A stretch of 39,221 nucleotides of DNA. Origin: Chara braunii (Eukaryota > Streptophyta > Charophyceae > Charales > Characeae). Each line of letters starts with the position of its first letter. The stretch's first letter is position 1. Made by a program: the position numbers and the translations under genes. The stretch lies in assembly GCA_003427395.1 (NCBI GenBank), contig BFEA01000090.1, positions 1,211,521-1,250,741 of the forward strand. Reading direction: 5' to 3'. Shown piece by piece: positions 19,648 through 30,500 of this stretch. The notes beneath the pieces are model-generated. The model searched no databases and was not told where the DNA came from. It saw nothing but the letters and a program-made list of their open reading frames with translations.

Positions 19648-20060
19648 CTTACCGAATAGCCAGAGAATGGCCGAGATCGGGACCGGAAGAGGGATGGAGA
19701 TCAGGAGCTGATTGGGCGGGGTGAAGGCAATCGAGAGAGAGAGAGCATGACCGGGGAGCAGATGGGTGGGGATCGGGATCGACTCCGAGATCGGGATCGA
19801 CAACGAAGTCAACACCGGTAAGGAGGTCGGGAACAGCAGGTGTCCCTCGGGATCGCGACCGCGAGGTACAGATCGAGATTGATATCACCTGATCTCGATT
19901 GGGAGCGGGAGATGGAAGAGATCGGAGATCGAGGTCGGGATTGCGGTTCCGCCTGATCGGGACTGCCACATTGGCTCTTTGTACCTGACTGGGGGATTAT
20001 ACCGGTAAGATTATCCCAACGGGGGCCCTTAGCTTCACACCCCCGCGCAGGCCGGATTTT
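19644..20060. repeat. GATCGGGA-rich degenerate repeat region
   Basis: About 300 bases are dominated by variants of GATCGGGATCG and CGAGATCG without strict periodicity. Open frames on both strands are composition artefacts. No gene is supported. Confidence 0.6.
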
Positions 20061-20067
20061 GGTTCAC

Positions 20068-20068
20068 G

Positions 20069-20138
<70 letters not shown>
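20068..20138. repeat. GA microsatellite
   Basis: About 35 GA units, uninterrupted. Confidence 0.92.
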
Positions 20139-20140
<2 letters not shown>

Positions 20141-21837
20141 GGCAGCACCTTCGTCCACTCGTAGATTGCGACTTTTTTGTTTCAGATGCGTGTTTTTTTT
20201 TTTTTTTTTTTCTTCCCCCTCTGTGTTTTTGGAATAGATTGCGACTTCTGTGTTTCCATTGCGTTTTCTTTTTCTTTTCTTTTTTTCTGTGTTTTTTTGA
20301 ATAAATTGCGACTTCTGTATTTCCGATGCCTTTTTTTCTTTTTTTTTCCCCCTTTTAATATGTGTTTTGATTTTTTTGATGAGCGAATGTGGACGCCGTT
20401 TGACACCGATCGTCGATTAGAAAGAGGAGTCTACGGTGTAAGGGTGTCCCTTTTTCTTTAGATATTAAATTAATTTATTTAATTTTTTAATTCATTGCTC
20501 TCCAGACCCCACCCGCCGGCTTCCTTACCCCCACCTCCATGCGACCCTTCTTTTTTTTTTTTTTTTGAGCTCCTCTCTATAATTTCCCCTTCTTTCTTTT
20601 GTTTCCCCCTTTCCATTCGTGGCCGCACGTCGCTCGCATCATACTTGTTTGATTTTGATTTTTTTTTTTTTTTACACTTAAATCTGTCATATGTTTAGAT
20701 AATATGTTGATCATATGATGTGTATTTTTTTTAGATAAATCATAAATGTGATTTTTTTGGTTTAAATATTCTTATGAAAGAGCAAAAATAAATAATAGAG
20801 TTTAAGAAGATTAGTCACTGAAATATTTGCAGGTCTTTTTTTTAAAACTGAAAATCAGGTTGTCATTAAAAAAATATATATGTATAAAAATATTTTTTGT
20901 TTTTCGAAAACGGCACCTACTGCTCGATGGCACTCTGATGCATGTGCTCTTACGTTTGGATATTTTTTAATAACATAAAAAAATAGAAAATTAAAATATA
21001 TACTTAGAGTAAAATTCTGAAAAACGGAAAAAAGGAGAGAAATTTTGCGAAAAATTACAAAAATTGCAAATAAAAAACTGATTCCGCGAAGCAGATCTCT
21101 TGGTCTGTCTAACCATTGCGTTTTTTTGTTTCCCCCCCCTCTTTTTTTTCCGATGGAGTTAAAAAAAAAAAAAATCGGTCCGTCAAAGAAAATAGGAATA
21201 AGAAAACAGAGGACGGCCGTCCGATGGACGTCGGGTTAAAAAAGTAAAAAAAAGAAAAAAAGGAAAAAACAAATGTACAAGAAATCGTACCTTGTGAGCG
21301 GAGGGAAGAGTCGGTCGGGATCGGGAGAGGAGACGATTCACGGTGAGTATGACAGCGAAGGGTCAGAAAAATACATATTATTCATCAAAGTAATGAAATA
21401 ATATTATATTTCGAAAAAAAATAAAAATAAAAAAATATAGGGAGTAATGAAAGAGTTAAACTGAGGTAACTCTGAGATTAAAAAGGACAGGTGAGACAAA
21501 AAAAAAAGCGAGAGTATTAAAATAACATAAAATACATTGTGGTAAGGAATTTTGGATTTTTTTATTCATTATAATCCATTGATTGATTTTTCGGATTTTT
21601 CTATCAGTCTGAAATAATATAACAGTAATTGAAGCTGAAAATTCAAAATTTCGGATTCTGCGACACTCGTCGGCGCTTTTTTTTTTTTTTTTTGTTAGTG
21701 CGTTTTCATCGGGGGGGCGTACGCGATATTTTCCCGCTTTTTTTTTCTTTTCCCGCCAATCTGTGGGCGTCGTAATCTCTTTTCCCACCAACCGTTGCGC
21801 CACGTCAGCAGATAGAACCGAGGTACATCCGAGGTAA
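20139..21837. other. AT-rich, T-run-rich intergenic DNA, no gene
   Basis: Long T runs (for example 20194-20210, 20551-20566, 20661-20673, 21678-21693) and AT-rich unique sequence. One short element recurs: ATTGCGACTT(T/C)TGT at 20165, 20237 and 20304. No reading frame shows protein-like composition. Confidence 0.65.
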
Positions 21838-22148
21838 TCAAATGTCTGTCGTTTTCCTAGAGCAGGTTCGAGAAGAGGTGCAGAGTATATATTTTTTCGG
21901 TTTTTTTTTTTTTTTTTAATCGAGTTTCTGTCGATTTCCTAGAACAGGTGTGAGAAGAGGTGCAGATTACATATTTTTCTGTTTTTTTTTTTTTTTATCG
22001 ATCTTTTGTCGTTTTCCTAGAGCAGGTCCGAGAAGAGGTGCAGAATACATAATTTTTCCGTTTTTTTTTTTTTTAATCGATTTTCTGTCGTGTCCGTAGA
22101 GCAGGTCCGAAAAGAGGTGCAGAGTAAATATTTTTCCGGTTTTTTTTT
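21838..22148. repeat. Four-copy tandem repeat of about 75 bp
   Basis: Four copies begin near 21842, 21924, 22000 and 22082. Each reads CTGTCG(T)TTTCCTAGAGCAG, then GGTCCGAGAAGAGGTGCAGA, an ATATTTTTCCG stretch and a T10-T17 run. Copies differ by substitutions and T-run length. Confidence 0.85.
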
Positions 22149-22334
22149 GTTTTGTTAGTTGCGGGGCAGTGTTTTGTGAGTTGCCCGATTATGCGATTTT
22201 AGCCTTACAAAAAAAAAGAATTATGCGATTTTACTAGGGAGAGGAGGAGAGAGAGGGAAAGAGTCTTTTCTTTTTTTCCCCCTTTCTTTTAAATTCCGAA
22301 TTAGAAAAATAAGGGGGGGGGCGAAAAAAAAAGT

Positions 22335-22428
22335 AGACAAGAAACGTTTTTTGAACTGAGTAGACAAGAAACGTTTTTTGAACTGTTGAGGGATAGCCGT
22401 TTTTGAACTGTTGAGGGATAGCCGTTTT
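22335..22428. repeat. Two small tandem duplications
   Basis: GTAGACAAGAAACGTTTTTTG-type sequence (GTAGACAAGAAACG plus TTTTTTGAACTG) occurs twice in tandem, overlapping a twofold repeat of TGTTGAGGGATAGCCGTTTT. Confidence 0.85.
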
Positions 22429-23550
22429 ACAGCGAAGGAGTTATTTTTGAACGTTTTCGGAAAAATGTTATTCGGTTAAATTATTAAAAAAAAAAGAAAA
22501 AATGTGCGTGCGCGCACAACAGTCAGAAGAGAGAGAACTTCTGACACCGAGGCAAATAAATAAATAAAATTAGTATTTTAAAAAATTAATTCGCTGTTCG
22601 AAATCCAGTGCTGACCTTGAACTGCCAAAAAAAAGCGAAAAAATATTTGAACACGGTCTAGTTAATTATTTCCTTCTTAAAAAAAAGAAAAAAAACGCGA
22701 CGAGAAAAATACCATGAATGCGAGCTAACAAATACATTTTGAATTCTGCTGGGAAATAGTAAATAAGATTAGTAAATAAATAAAAAAGTCAAGTAAATAA
22801 AAAAACTGAGAATAAAAGAAAGGAAAAATGGCCAAAAAAAAAAACGGCAAGTGACTGACCGGTACGGATAATATTTTCGTCGCTATAATGAGGAAAAAAA
22901 ATAAATCTGCAATGCTGTGGAAATACAACGAACTGTAAACGGGCAATAAAAATAGACCATGCATGTTTTTTCTGCTTTTTTTTTTTTTTTTGCAATTTTT
23001 NTTTTTTTTTCCAGACCTTCCGTGATTGCACGCCATCCATTCGATTAGCAATCCCCGGCTTAAAAAAAATCAATTATTAATTTTTGAGTAATTACGTTGA
23101 GTACTAATTTATTTATTAATTAGTAATCTAGCCTTAATACTAGAGAGAGAGAAATTTAATTGGTCGACTCTCCACCGTGCCTTTTTTTTTTTTTTTTTTG
23201 GGTTAAAAAAATCAGGAAGTTTCACCGTGCCTAATTTTAGATCAGATTGTCTCTCGCTAAATGAATCGGATCGAGTCATCTACTATTTTCGGAATTTTGT
23301 ACAATAAATAGATAAATATAATAATATTACTAAAAGTCAATTTTTATTTATCGAACAGCACATACAGATGAGGTAAATTAGGTTAATTCAATCAATAGGA
23401 GTAATTTTTCTAATAATATTTTAATTAGTGCAAATACTACTGCTTCCCCTTACTGTCATCTCTCATTTTCTTTAGGGCATATTCACTCAATTCTTTTATA
23501 GCCATATGTACTCTGAGCAGCGCGTGCTAGGAATCAGCGACTCTTTGAGT
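22429..23550. other. AT-rich intergenic DNA with one N, no gene
   Basis: AT-rich sequence with A and T runs. Position 23001 is N inside a T run, a likely homopolymer sequencing ambiguity. A reading frame crossing it is artefactual. No features are supported. Confidence 0.7.
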
Positions 23551-23599
23551 GACTGACCCCAAGAGCTGTGATAGGTTGCGTGGCTGCCGCTTGATTGGG

Positions 23600-24330
23600 T
23601 GCGCAGAGTAGATGAGCTTGATTGATTGGAGTTGATTGATTGATTGGACTTGATTGATTGTCGCGTAAGCGTTCGGTGGTGACTTGATCAGATCGTTCAG
23701 TTTGATTGATTTGCGTTTGATGCGCTGATTAGACGGGCTTGATTGATTGATTGTCGCTGGAGCGTTCGCTTGCTTGGTGACTTGATTGGATCTGTCGCTT
23801 GATTGGATCGGTCTCTTGATTTGATTGATCGCTTGATTGGATCGATCTCTTGATTTGATTGGTCGCTTGATTGGATCGGTTGTTTGTTTTGATCGTTTGA
23901 TTGATTGATTGCATCGGACGCTTGATTGGATCGGTCGCTTGATTTGATTGGTCGCTTGATTAGATCGGTCTTCCGATTTGATCGGACGTTTTGATTTTTC
24001 GGTCGTCGATTTGATCTCTTGATTGATTGAATTGGCCGTCCGATTTGATCGCTGGATTAATTTGATTGGATCGTTGGATTGATTAGATCGGTCTTCCGAT
24101 TTGATCGGACGTTTTGATTGGATCGGTCGTCGATTTGATCGCTTGATTGATTGAATTGGCCGTCCGATTTGATCGCTGGATTGAATTGGCCGTCCGATTT
24201 GATCGCTGGATTGATTTGATTTGATCGGTCGTTTGATGTGATTGGTCGATTGGTTTGTGGATTGGCCGCTTGATTTGATCGGTGGCTTGACCGTTCGATC
24301 GAATATTGGCGGTAGAGCGCCAATGACAGA
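23600..24330. repeat. GATTGATCGG-type minisatellite with higher-order duplication
   Basis: Degenerate 12-16 base units such as GCTTGATTGGATCGGTC fill the region, stop-free in one minus-strand frame (Arg-Pro-Ile-Lys/Gln-Ser repeats) only because of the unit sequence. A longer unit of about 100 bases (TTAGATCGGTCTTCCGATTT ... TTTGATCGCTGGATT) at 23959-24058 recurs at about 24082-24183, and its last 33 bases recur again to about 24215. Confidence 0.85.
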
Positions 24331-24610
24331 GAGATCATCGATTTCCCCCCCCCCCCCCGATTCATCGACAAACTTCAATTGACCCAGCGCCAGTCCTTCG
24401 ATTGGTCGAATCCTCCCCGTTCGATCTTCTACCGATCTTCTACCCAATCTTATCTAATATGCAGTACGGCTGACGGTCGAACTTTCTTTAATTTTGTTTT
24501 TTTTTTTCTTTATCTGTGCCTGCTTGATTGACTTGATTGACCGATGCGCGCTGATTAGCTCGAATTTTTTTCTTTTCTTTTTGTGATCAACAAAGTGGTC
24601 TTGCCAGTGC

Positions 24611-24648
<38 letters not shown>

Positions 24649-25130
24649 CAAAGAGAAAGTTAATTGATCGGGCGACTTGATCGGATCGATCCGATCGCCG
24701 ATTGAGAGATCGATCCTGAAGAGTGTAAGATTTCTGATCGACCAATCTCAGAAGGTCGGGACAGATCGCGATACGTCAATTCGATCGGCGGTTTGATTAA
24801 TCAACGACAATCAATCAACGAGCCCATCCGCTTTCGGTCAATCAACGAACCGATCGACGTTCGGTTCATCAACGGACCGATGATCACTTTCACCTGAAGC
24901 TTCTAATCTTCGTCTACCGGCTTCCCCCGAACACAATGCACCCTCAATTTGCCTGCATGGAACCCGAAAGGTAGCTTGCATTCATTCATAATCAGGGTGC
25001 GTTATGCTCAGGGGAAGACGGTAGTTTGAGCACCTTCTAGAGGGAGAGACTTCTCCTCCTGTGTCACGTCCGCGAATACTCCTCTGCTGATGAATCTTTC
25101 GATCCCGACGAGGTAAAGAAAAAGGCGTCT
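24331..25130. other. Unique sequence between satellite blocks, no gene
   Basis: Contains a C14 run (24345-24358), a (TTGA)n stretch at 24611-24651, and GATCGATCC-type or CAATCAACGA-type repeats (24790-24880). No supported gene. Confidence 0.6.
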
Positions 25131-25144
25131 ATCAGAGCTGGCGG

Positions 25145-25297
25145 ATCAACTTCCTGATATCTTGATTGATTGATATCTTAATGGATTGATCGATATCTTG
25201 ATTGATTGATCGATATCTTGATTGATTGATTGGTTGATCGATATCTTGATTGATTGATTGATCGCTATCTTGATTGATTGATTGATTGATCGATAAC

Positions 25298-25338
<41 letters not shown>

Positions 25339-25695
25339 CGATATCTTGATTGATTGATTGATTGATCAATATCTTGATTGATTGATTGATCGATTCCTGA
25401 TATCTTGATTGATTGATATCTTAATTGATTGATCGATATCTTGATTGATTGATTGATCGATATCTTGATTGATTGATCGATATCTTGATTGATTGATTGA
25501 TATCTTGATTGATTGATATATTGATTGATCGATATCTTGATTGATTGATTGATCGATTATCTTGATTGATTAATTGACATTTTGATTGATTGATTGATCG
25601 ATTGATGTATTGATTGATCGATATCTTGATTGATTGATTAATTGATATATTGATTGATTAATTGATATATTGATTGATTGATTGGTTGATTGAAA
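25145..25695. repeat. TTGATTGATTGATCGATATC satellite array
   Basis: About 550 bases of (TTGA)n tetramers punctuated by CGATATC, giving variable 16-40 base units (for example 25160-25560). It drifts to TTAATTGATATA near 25640-25680. The same tetramer underlies the 23.6-24.3 kb block, so both are expansions of one motif. Confidence 0.92.
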
Positions 25696-26300
25696 GATGA
25701 GGCACGAGCAGATTTTAAATCGCTGTCATCCATGGCAGTCAAGGCCTTTTTTCTTCCGTTCTCATGGAGAAGGGGGGGGGGAGGAGATTCAGACTTTTTT
25801 TTTTTTTTTTTTTTGTTTACTGTGTTTTGCAGAGAGTCTCTCTGGAAACCACCTCGCCTCTCTCTGGCAGTGATGATTAATCCGTAAACCAATCAGTCAG
25901 GGATGATTGATTACGTAACTACGGTACGAATCCCCGACGGATTAATGGACTAAATCGCTGGCACAGACACAGTGATAGGCTACATTCTCACAAAGAAGAA
26001 GAGATGGATCTGTGGTTGATGCTTCGATCAATGATCACTTCGCTGAATTTTGATTAATTAGCGTAACGCTGATGGATGGGTTAATGGATGGATGAATGGA
26101 TGGATTAATGAATGGATTGAATGTTTCGTAGCTGCCTTTGCTTAATTAATATAGTGCGTTCTGTTGATTAGCGCGGGACGACCTATACTAATTAATCAAT
26201 GGGACGTGGCTCGTGGCTGCCTTTGATCATTGATTGATTGGGGGGCTATACAGAGAGGCTGAGCGGGGAGCGGGGCTTGGGGGGGAGTGGGTTAGCAACA
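25696..26300. other. Upstream region of the receptor-like gene
   Basis: No reading frame is supported. It holds a T17-T18 run (about 25797-25814), a short ATGG/ATGA tetramer run (26069-26119), several TTAATTAAT-type AT-rich segments, and CTATACAG at about 26247, which is only a weak TATA candidate. Regulatory content cannot be assigned. Confidence 0.5.
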
Positions 26301-26307
26301 CGCACAC

Positions 26308-26346
26308 AGAGAGAGAGAGAGAGCGAGCGAGAGAGAGAGAGAGAGG
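26308..26346. repeat. GA tract just upstream of the receptor-like gene
   Basis: About 18 GA units interrupted by GAGCGAGC, ending some 50 bases before the first ATG at 26395. A GA tract in this position could be part of the promoter or 5' leader. Confidence 0.85.
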
Positions 26347-26394
26347 CGTAAGAGGTCGGCATCCTTGGTCTCGTCCCGGTGGGTCGGCGCCACG

Positions 26395-27088
26395 ATGGTC
26401 GGGCGGTGGCGATCCCGACCTCGGTCGGGATGGCCGGTCCCGATCTCCTCGTTAATCTTTGTGCCGTTGCATTGTCAGTTCCTGAAATCGCTGCGCGCCG
26501 TTTTTGTATCCATCTTACTCTTCTTCTGCTTGTCTTCTACTGAGCTTCTCATGTCGTCGTCGATGGTGGTGGAGAGGGGACGGTCTGACGTGGCAGCCAT
26601 ACATTGGACGATGAGAGATCCCGACAGCACCGGTGGCAATGCCGCGGCAGCGAAGAAGAGCCCGAGACCCACGCCTCTATCGCCCCTTAATTCCAATCAA
26701 CGATCTGCTGAACCACCTTCCCCTTCGAACCACCCTCGTCCTCCTCCTCCTCCTCCTCCTCCTCCTCCCCTCGTCAACGGCAGCGTTATTCGGACGAGAA
26801 GTAAGCGCCGTTACCTGGAGGAGGATGGTCATCTACTCCCACCTCCCCCTCCCCCTCCCCCTCCTCCTGCCCCTTCCCTCGATGCCATCATCGCCGGAAC
26901 GAGAAGAACGCTGAACGACCGGCAGAGCTATCTACCTTTGCAGTCTCCGACTCCTTTCTCTCTGTCCTCCGGTCCGGATGCCGATCGCACCACGAACGCA
27001 GCAGCAGCAGCTTCTCGTTCAACGGGCGCGATCCCGGTGCAAATACCTTTTTCTTCTTCTTCGTCGTCGTCTTCTTCTTCTCCTCCTC

Positions 27089-27122
<34 letters not shown>

Positions 27123-27471
27123 AGATCCCGATCCCGGTGCCGATTCAATGGCCTCCGCCGGCGCTTCCAAGGGGTCCTCGTCGGTATTACCATCGAACGA
27201 CACTCTGTCGGTCGTCGACAAGACTCTGATCACGGACCGGTCATTGCTGATCCAGTCGCGGAAGAAGGCGGGCGAAGCGTACAGAGGCGCGTGGGGCCTC
27301 CAGCTCTCGATCGACGGGCGGTATCTCTTCGCCAGCGAGATCTCTCCCAACGTCTCAATCATCCTCCGCATCCCCCTGCTGATCGACTCTTCCTCTCCGA
27401 GCCGCGATCGGGATGGGGACCGCGACCAGCCCTTCGTCCTGGCAAGTTCTTCTTCTTCTTCTTCTTCTTCT

Positions 27472-27503
<32 letters not shown>

Positions 27504-30500
27504 CTCGTCGTCGGCAGACCCCTCCGGCATTGGGATCGCTGAGGCCAGCAGCACCGGCATCAATACCAGCACCAGCACCAGCAGCGGCGGCGGTCCCGGC
27601 AGTGACGACCCTCCTCCGCCTCCTCCTTCTTCAGCTCGTTTGCGATTTCCTATGGGAATGGCTTTGTCCGGCGACGGATTGGCCTTGTTTGTGGCGGACT
27701 GGGGGAGCAACATGACACGTGTCGTGAGCACAGTGGATGGATCCACGTCAGCTTTCGTGGAGAATGTGCCTTATCCGAACGGCGTGGTACTGGACGAAGC
27801 CAGGGGGGTGCTGTACGTGTCCACGTGGCAGCAGATCGTGGCCGTAGATCTTTCCAGCAAGGCAATCAGACTCGTCGCCGGGTCTCCGATCGGTCGAGCC
27901 GGTGTTGATGACGGGATCGGGACTGGCGTTGATGACGGGACCGGGTTCGTCGATGCCGATCGCGGCGACTTGGCGCGCTTCCGCACTCCTGTTATCGGTC
28001 CCGCTCCGTCTTGTGCACCAAGAGGAGGAGGAGGAGGAGGAGGAGGAGAGGGGAGCTCGTCCTCTTTGCTTTATGTAGCTGATTGGTTCAATCATTGCAT
28101 CCGGCGACTAAACGTATCAACGGGTGCGACGTTGACGTTGATTGGCGGGGGGGTTCGAGTGGGGGGAGCGAGAGAGAGAGAGGGGGGGGGGCAAAACGAG
28201 GTCCCGACGACGATGACGGCGCGCTTTACGGAGCCGACACGTGTCGCGCTCTCGTCCGACGAGCGCAATCTCTTCGTGACCGAGTTCGGCGGTCGCCGAC
28301 TGCGCCGGGTGGTGCTGGACTCGCCGGGGGGCGCGGTCGTCCAGGTGACCACGCTGGCGACCGATCAGTACGGGCTAATTAGCCTGGCGATCACGGCGGA
28401 CGACCGGTCGCTCTTCGTTGCGAACACCAACGGGGAGATCTACAAGCTGTCGTTGAATACCACTCATCTTGCCACCACCGGCATTTCCATGGATGGCAGC
28501 CAGGCGGCAGCGGCGGCTAATGGGAGGAGGGTGGCGGAAGCGGGTGCGAGTGAAGAGGACTGCAGGAAGGCGGGAGGTGGTGCAATCTGGCAGAGAAACA
28601 GCGCGGGCTTCTTGGTGATCGCTGCGTTGATTGGGTTGCTGGCCGGGATCGGGGTGCTTGCAATGGCAGGGTGCGTCTGGATAGGCTGCTACGTGAGGAA
28701 GCGATGGCGGAATAAGGTGGAGGAGGACGAAGAGGAGGAGGAGAGGAGGAGAGAGAGAGAGCTTCGAAGGCTGGATGGGGGGAGGGAGGGGGAGGGAGGG
28801 GGCGACGAGGAGGAGCCATGGGTGGGGGGGGAGGGAAGGAGAATCATTATGGACAACCACTACTACGGTGCTGGCCCTGCTGCTGCTGCTGCGCGCCACG
28901 TGGGAGGCATGGCCGTCGCCACTGACGTGGGAATTCCCGGTGTTAATGGGTTTGGTGCGCATCATGGAGGATCTGCACCCCCCCGTCGATCTCGACTGAC
29001 CCCGTCGTCCGAAGTGACACGACAACGAACAGCACTAGCAGCAGCAGCAGGAGGAGGAGGAGGAGGAGGAGGAGGAAGAGGAGGAGGGGGAGGAGGGGGA
29101 GAAGAGGAAGGAGGACGAGGAGGGGGAGAAGAGGAAGGAGGAGGAGGAGGAGAGACCACCTCTTCCTCCCTTCGCTGTGAAGTGCTAAGAGACTCACCCA
29201 ACAACTCCTCCTCAGCGATGGTGTCGATGGCTGTAAGAACCGCCGTGCCTGACGCAGCTGGGGTTATATCGGATCTCTCGTTGACTAGGCAGAAGGAGAA
29301 GGCTGTGTCCTGTTTCAACAGGAGGTCGGTGGCCGTGTTGATGGGGAGGGAGGTGGTTTCGTGCTGTGAGGGTTCTGGTGGTAAAAAGGGAGAAGTGGGA
29401 GAGGAGCGGTCTGGACCTCCTCCTCCCTCTCACAAAGGCCGTCGGTATGCTCCTAGTAGCCTCCATGTCAGCGCGCACGCGATCGGGAAGAAGAGGGCGG
29501 AGTGGAAGATGGTCGAAGATGGGGGAGAAAGGGGAGGGAGGAGGATTGGCAGGTCTCTGCTCTCCTACCCTGTACGGACATCTTCTGCTATCCCGACTCA
29601 AATCGGATATGAACACAGCCAGGTATCTCAAGGTAATCACCTTGGTGCGGAAGTTTATTCTCCTGTACGGACATCTTCTGCTATCCCGGCTTGTTATCAA
29701 GAACCTGCTGACGAGAATCGCCGGTGGTTGAGCCTGACAGCAGGAGTAGGAGGAGGAGGAGAGAGAGGTGGATCTTGTGGATGGCAAGCGCATTGCAGGG
29801 AGGAGAAGACGATAGGGAGGAGGAGGGACGCGAAGCGGGGGCAGGGAAGCCATGGCGATGAGTTGTATGGTCGGGATCCCGTCCATGTCAAAGGAGATTC
29901 AGACACACTGCGGGGCGTTGCGCTGCACGAAACTATGGCAGAAGGTAGACGGCGGCATGATGAACACGTGTCAGGGGAGGAGGAGGAGGAGGAGGAGGAG
30001 GAGAAACAGAGGTGGTGGAGAGGGAGAGTATCGTTTACAACTCAGGAGTACTATGGCCTCTCGCTAGGAGATTCACCAGCAGCAGGAGGAGGAGGAGGAG
30101 GAGGAGGAGGGGGAGGAGGAGGAGGAGGAGGAGGAGGGCAAACTGCTGGGCAAACTGCTGTTAGTCCTCGCCCTTCCCTAGCGGTACCGGTTAGCAGAGG
30201 CATTGCCGGTCTTCGTCCGCACCGTCGTTATCCTCCTCCTTCCAGAAGGATGCAGCAGCTCATAGGAGATTGCCCTACTGAAGAAGAAGAGGAGGATGAG
30301 GAGGGGCAAGAGGGGGAGGAGGAGGGAGTGGGGGATCATCACGATATCGAGACAACGAAGAAGAGGGAGGAGAGGGGAGGAACGAGGCGGGGAAAGGAGA
30401 AAGAGGAGCCCGTGCGCAGGAGAAAGATGTCGTGGGGGGAATTGGGCACGCAAGAGGAGGAGGAGGAAGATGAGGAAGAGGGAGATGAAGAAGAAGAGAA

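Noticed and set aside
23527-24447. Minus-strand 306-codon frame of Arg-Pro-Ile-Lys-Ser repeats
   Set aside because: Pure consequence of the GATTGATCGG minisatellite; no non-repeat protein sequence.
23600-25695. CRISPR-like array
   Set aside because: Units are contiguous and degenerate without unique spacers, and the context is eukaryotic.
26365-26394. Upstream start of the receptor-like protein at 26365
   Set aside because: The codon there is TTG. The first ATG in frame is at 26395 and has a good context.
29212-29886. Minus-strand 224-codon frame opposite the receptor linker
   Set aside because: Pro/Ser/Leu-rich shadow of a GC-rich coding strand; no domain.
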